NCBI GenBank assembly: GCA_013375385.1 | Contig: JABXJY010000105.1 | Coordinates: 1 to 8,660, forward strand | Reading direction: 5' to 3' | DNA: 8,660 bases | DNA from: Desulfobacterales bacterium | Lineage (GTDB): Bacteria; Desulfobacterota; DSM-4660; Desulfatiglandales; B25-G16 | Shown: in pieces, positions 6,845 to 8,660 of the stretch | Layout of the letters: the number at the start of each line of letters is the position of its first letter | Numbering within the stretch: the stretch's first letter is position 1 | Program-made: the position numbers and the translations under genes | The notes under the pieces: model-generated | The model's database searches: none | Seen by the model: only the letters and a program-made list of their open reading frames with translations | Told to the model about the DNA's origin: nothing

Positions 6845-7339
6845 ATGGCTGATGAAGGTAACAAGGTAGTAGATGCACTGAGGGAAACCGGTTTCTTCAA
6901 GCCAAAGAAGATGTATGACGGAGGTAAGGTAATTGTTGGGATTATTATACTCTTTGCCTTGGTAGCATTTCCTTTCCTCTACAATGTGGGGAAGGCGGCC
7001 AAGGCGCCAGAACCAGAAATCGATACCCCGGCCATTAAAAAATTGTCAAAAGCAGAAAGGGTATGCGTAGAACCAAGGCCATACATGAAGGTCAACCACA
7101 TGAAACTCTTAACTGACTGGAGAGATCAGGTTGTCCGTCAGGCCAAAAGAGATTATGTAGGTTTCACTAAGAAGACATATACGATGAGTCTTCAGAATAC
7201 CTGTCTGGAATGTCATTCAAACTACGATAACTTTTGCAATAGATGCCACACGTATTCAGGAATAACACCTCACTGCTGGACTTGCCATGTTAATAAGCCG
7301 AAGGAGTGGGCAGCAGGAAAATTAAAGGAGGAGAAGTGA
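6845..7339 (+). CDS. dsrJ: DsrJ, membrane-anchored periplasmic triheme cytochrome c
   Basis: The 164-residue protein has one N-terminal membrane segment at about residues 28-48, probably an uncleaved anchor, and a periplasmic remainder. Three CxxCH heme c motifs sit close together near the C-terminus: C120-H124, C131-H135 and C144-H148. Upstream of them is the DsrJ signature, C74 in ERVCVEP, then M81 and H85. In studied DsrJ proteins a cysteine here is a distal ligand to one heme, giving the rare His/Cys coordination, so C74 is the candidate; the pairing with a particular heme is inferred. It probably exchanges electrons with DsrO. GGGAGGG (6832-6838) gives a good ribosome binding site. The stop overlaps the dsrO start by 4 nt as GTGA. 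Confidence 0.94.
   Translation: MADEGNKVVDALRETGFFKPKKMYDGGKVIVGIIILFALVAFPFLYNVGKAAKAPEPEIDTPAIKKLSKAERVCVEPRPYMKVNHMKLLTDWRDQVVRQAKRDYVGFTKKTYTMSLQNTCLECHSNYDNFCNRCHTYSGITPHCWTCHVNKPKEWAAGKLKEEK
7324..7331 (+). promoter_or_regulatory. Ribosome binding site deciding the dsrO start
   Basis: AAAGGAGG lies 4 nt before the GTG at 7336, inside the end of dsrJ. It supports the GTG at 7336 over the in-frame GTG at 7306, which would add ten residues ahead of the Tat signal and lengthen the overlap with dsrJ. Confidence 0.75.
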
Positions 7340-8115
7340 CAGATATTGACCGAAGGGAATTCCTAAAGATAGCTGGGGTATCTACTGTCGTAGGGCTCCT
7401 TGGAGGCTGGAAGGCTGTTGAGTTGCTTGCGCCTGGTGAGCTGGAGGCAAAGTATTTTCCGAAGCCGGAGGCCCTGACAGCAAAAAGATGGGCCATGGTG
7501 GTAGATACGAGAAAGATGGATGGAGAGACTGCAAAGAAGTGTATAGAGGTTTGCCACCGTATCCACAACGTTCCTGATATCGGGGATCCAAAGCGCGAGA
7601 TCAAATGGATCTGGCTTGAGCCATTTGAGAATGCCTTCCCAGGCCAGCTCCAGGAATACCTTGCAGAGCCTTTAAAGGAAAACCCCTTTATCGTGCTTTG
7701 CAATCACTGTGACAACCCACCGTGCGTGAGGGTTTGCCCCACAAAGGCCACATGGAAGAGAGAGGATGGAATTGTCATGATGGATCAACATCGCTGTATT
7801 GGGTGCAGATTCTGTATGGCCGCATGTCCCTTTGGATCAAGAAGCTTTAATTGGGGAGACCCCCGCCCCTTTATCAAGAAGAGGAACCCGGAATATCCAA
7901 CAAGGGAAAAAGGGGTTGTTGAAAAATGCAATTTCTGCGCCGAGAGGCTTGCCAAAGGCCTTATGCCAGGCTGTGTGGAGGCGTCCGATGGGGCATTGGT
8001 CTTTGGTGACCTGGCAGCCTCTGAATCTGAAGTAAGGAAAGTTCTCGGTCAGCACTTTACCATTAAACGCAAACCATATCTTGGTACAAATCCTCAAGTT
8101 TATTATAGAGTGTGA
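7336..8115 (+). CDS. dsrO: DsrO, Tat-exported periplasmic ferredoxin-like subunit
   Basis: The 259-residue protein begins with a twin-arginine signal (DRREFLKIAG, then a hydrophobic stretch to about residue 24), so it is exported folded to the periplasm. It belongs to the PsrB/HmcB-type Fe-S subunits that transfer electrons between a periplasmic partner (DsrJ) and an NrfD-like membrane protein (DsrP). Complete cysteine sets are C122/125/130/134 and C154/157/160/164. The first motif keeps only C69 and C73, and the last keeps C198, C201 and C213 with Ser at 217. In the usual PsrB wiring this leaves three clusters: the two full sets plus C198/C201/C213/C73. The GTG start at 7336 has a strong AAAGGAGG site and overlaps the dsrJ stop, suggesting translational coupling. 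dsrP follows after 8 bp. Confidence 0.94.
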   Translation: MTDIDRREFLKIAGVSTVVGLLGGWKAVELLAPGELEAKYFPKPEALTAKRWAMVVDTRKMDGETAKKCIEVCHRIHNVPDIGDPKREIKWIWLEPFENAFPGQLQEYLAEPLKENPFIVLCNHCDNPPCVRVCPTKATWKREDGIVMMDQHRCIGCRFCMAACPFGSRSFNWGDPRPFIKKRNPEYPTREKGVVEKCNFCAERLAKGLMPGCVEASDGALVFGDLAASESEVRKVLGQHFTIKRKPYLGTNPQVYYRV

Positions 8116-8123
8116 GGTGATAG

Positions 8124-8660
8124 ATGTTTGAAAAGGCGTTAGCTGGAAATCGAAAATACTGGGGACTGGTAATAGCTTTACTTGCCATGATCGGGGTCGG
8201 CTCTATTCTCTACCTCTGGCAACTTAAGGTGGGCCTGAAAATAACCGGCATGAGCAGGGACGTTTCATGGGGTTTCTACATAGCCCAATTCACGTACCTC
8301 GTGGGTATAGCAGCCTCAGCGGTCATGGTAGTCTTGCCGTACTACCTTCATGACTATAAGGCATTTGGCAGGATTACCATCCTGGGAGAGTTTCTGGCTG
8401 TTGCTGCGGTGACCATGTGTGGCTTATTTATCCTCATAGACCTCGGTAAACCAGTTCGGATGTTTAATATACTGTTACACCCCACACCAAATTCGGTCAT
8501 GTTCTGGGATATGATAGTGTTGAATGTGTATCTCCTTCTCAATATCGTTATCGGTTGGACTGTGCTTGAGGCAGAGCGCAATGCAGCACCACCTCCAAAA
8601 TGGGTAAAGCCCCTTATATACGTTTCTATCCCCTGGGCCCCAAGCATTCACATAGTCACG
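8124..8660 (+). CDS. dsrP: DsrP, NrfD/PsrC-family membrane subunit (3' end outside window)
   Basis: The first 179 codons of a polytopic membrane protein are visible, and the frame is open to the right edge. From the start: MFEKALAGNRKYWGLV, then membrane segments at about residues 14-34, 53-74, 86-106 and 127-146. NrfD-type proteins usually have eight to ten segments and about 400 residues, so roughly 45% is seen. Family-like motifs include SWGFYIAQFTYLVG, VLPYYLHDYKAFGR and DLGKPVRMFNILLHPTPNS. DsrP is thought to oxidise or reduce menaquinol near the periplasmic side and exchange electrons with DsrO. The ATG at 8124 is preceded by GAGGTGA (8114-8120), which overlaps the dsrO stop. It is the expected last gene of dsrMKJOP. 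Confidence 0.93.
   Translation, partial: MFEKALAGNRKYWGLVIALLAMIGVGSILYLWQLKVGLKITGMSRDVSWGFYIAQFTYLVGIAASAVMVVLPYYLHDYKAFGRITILGEFLAVAAVTMCGLFILIDLGKPVRMFNILLHPTPNSVMFWDMIVLNVYLLLNIVIGWTVLEAERNAAPPPKWVKPLIYVSIPWAPSIHIVT

Noticed and set aside
7306..7335. GTG start for dsrO at 7306
   Set aside because: It would put ten extra residues before the Tat signal, and the strong AAAGGAGG site points to GTG 7336.
8354..8647. 97-residue minus-strand open frame near the right edge
   Set aside because: It is antisense to dsrP, whose frame matches the NrfD family over its full visible length.

Overview
The window looks like part of the chromosome of a sulfate- or sulfite-reducing bacterium, most likely a member of the Desulfobacterota (the former Deltaproteobacteria). 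Three things point there. A dsrMKJOP operon is present with no dsrL between dsrJ and dsrO, whereas dsrL is common in sulfur oxidisers. A gene for an RsbRD N-terminal-domain protein sits directly upstream of dsrM. There is also a UGA-decoded selenocysteine formate dehydrogenase with a NuoG-like N-terminus. Base composition is fairly balanced. Every gene I consider well supported is on the + strand.

Left region (1-3124): the window opens inside an iron-sulfur protein that resembles the C-terminal part of NuoG/HydC-type electron-transfer subunits. It is followed 44 bp later by fdhA, the catalytic subunit of a cytoplasmic molybdenum or tungsten formate dehydrogenase. A plain ORF search breaks fdhA in two at 1487-1489. 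The break is an in-frame UGA at the active-site position, followed by a SECIS-like hairpin with a GGUCU loop 18 nt downstream, so I annotate one 915-residue selenoprotein.

Middle region (3125-3595): about 470 bp with no well-supported gene. It holds a GC-rich hairpin and repeat-like sequence, a minus-strand stretch that reads like the decayed end of a membrane-protein gene, a candidate 42-codon ORF whose stop overlaps the next start, and a good sigma-70-type promoter (TTGACA, 17 bp, TATACA).

Right region (3596-8660): an RsbRD-N protein gene is followed by dsrM (membrane cytochrome b), dsrK (HdrD-like Fe-S protein), dsrJ (triheme cytochrome c), dsrO (Tat-exported ferredoxin) and dsrP (NrfD-like membrane protein, cut by the window edge). 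Gaps are short or overlapping, so this is probably one transcription unit. DsrMKJOP is the transmembrane complex thought to move electrons between the quinone pool or periplasm and the DsrC trisulfide formed by the dissimilatory sulfite reductase DsrAB. The fdhA cluster would supply reducing equivalents from formate. That the two clusters are functionally linked is inference from adjacency only.

The core systems here are known families. The least explained items are the RsbRD-N protein, the short coupled ORF in front of it, the cysteine-rich tail of the first gene, and the 470 bp between the clusters.
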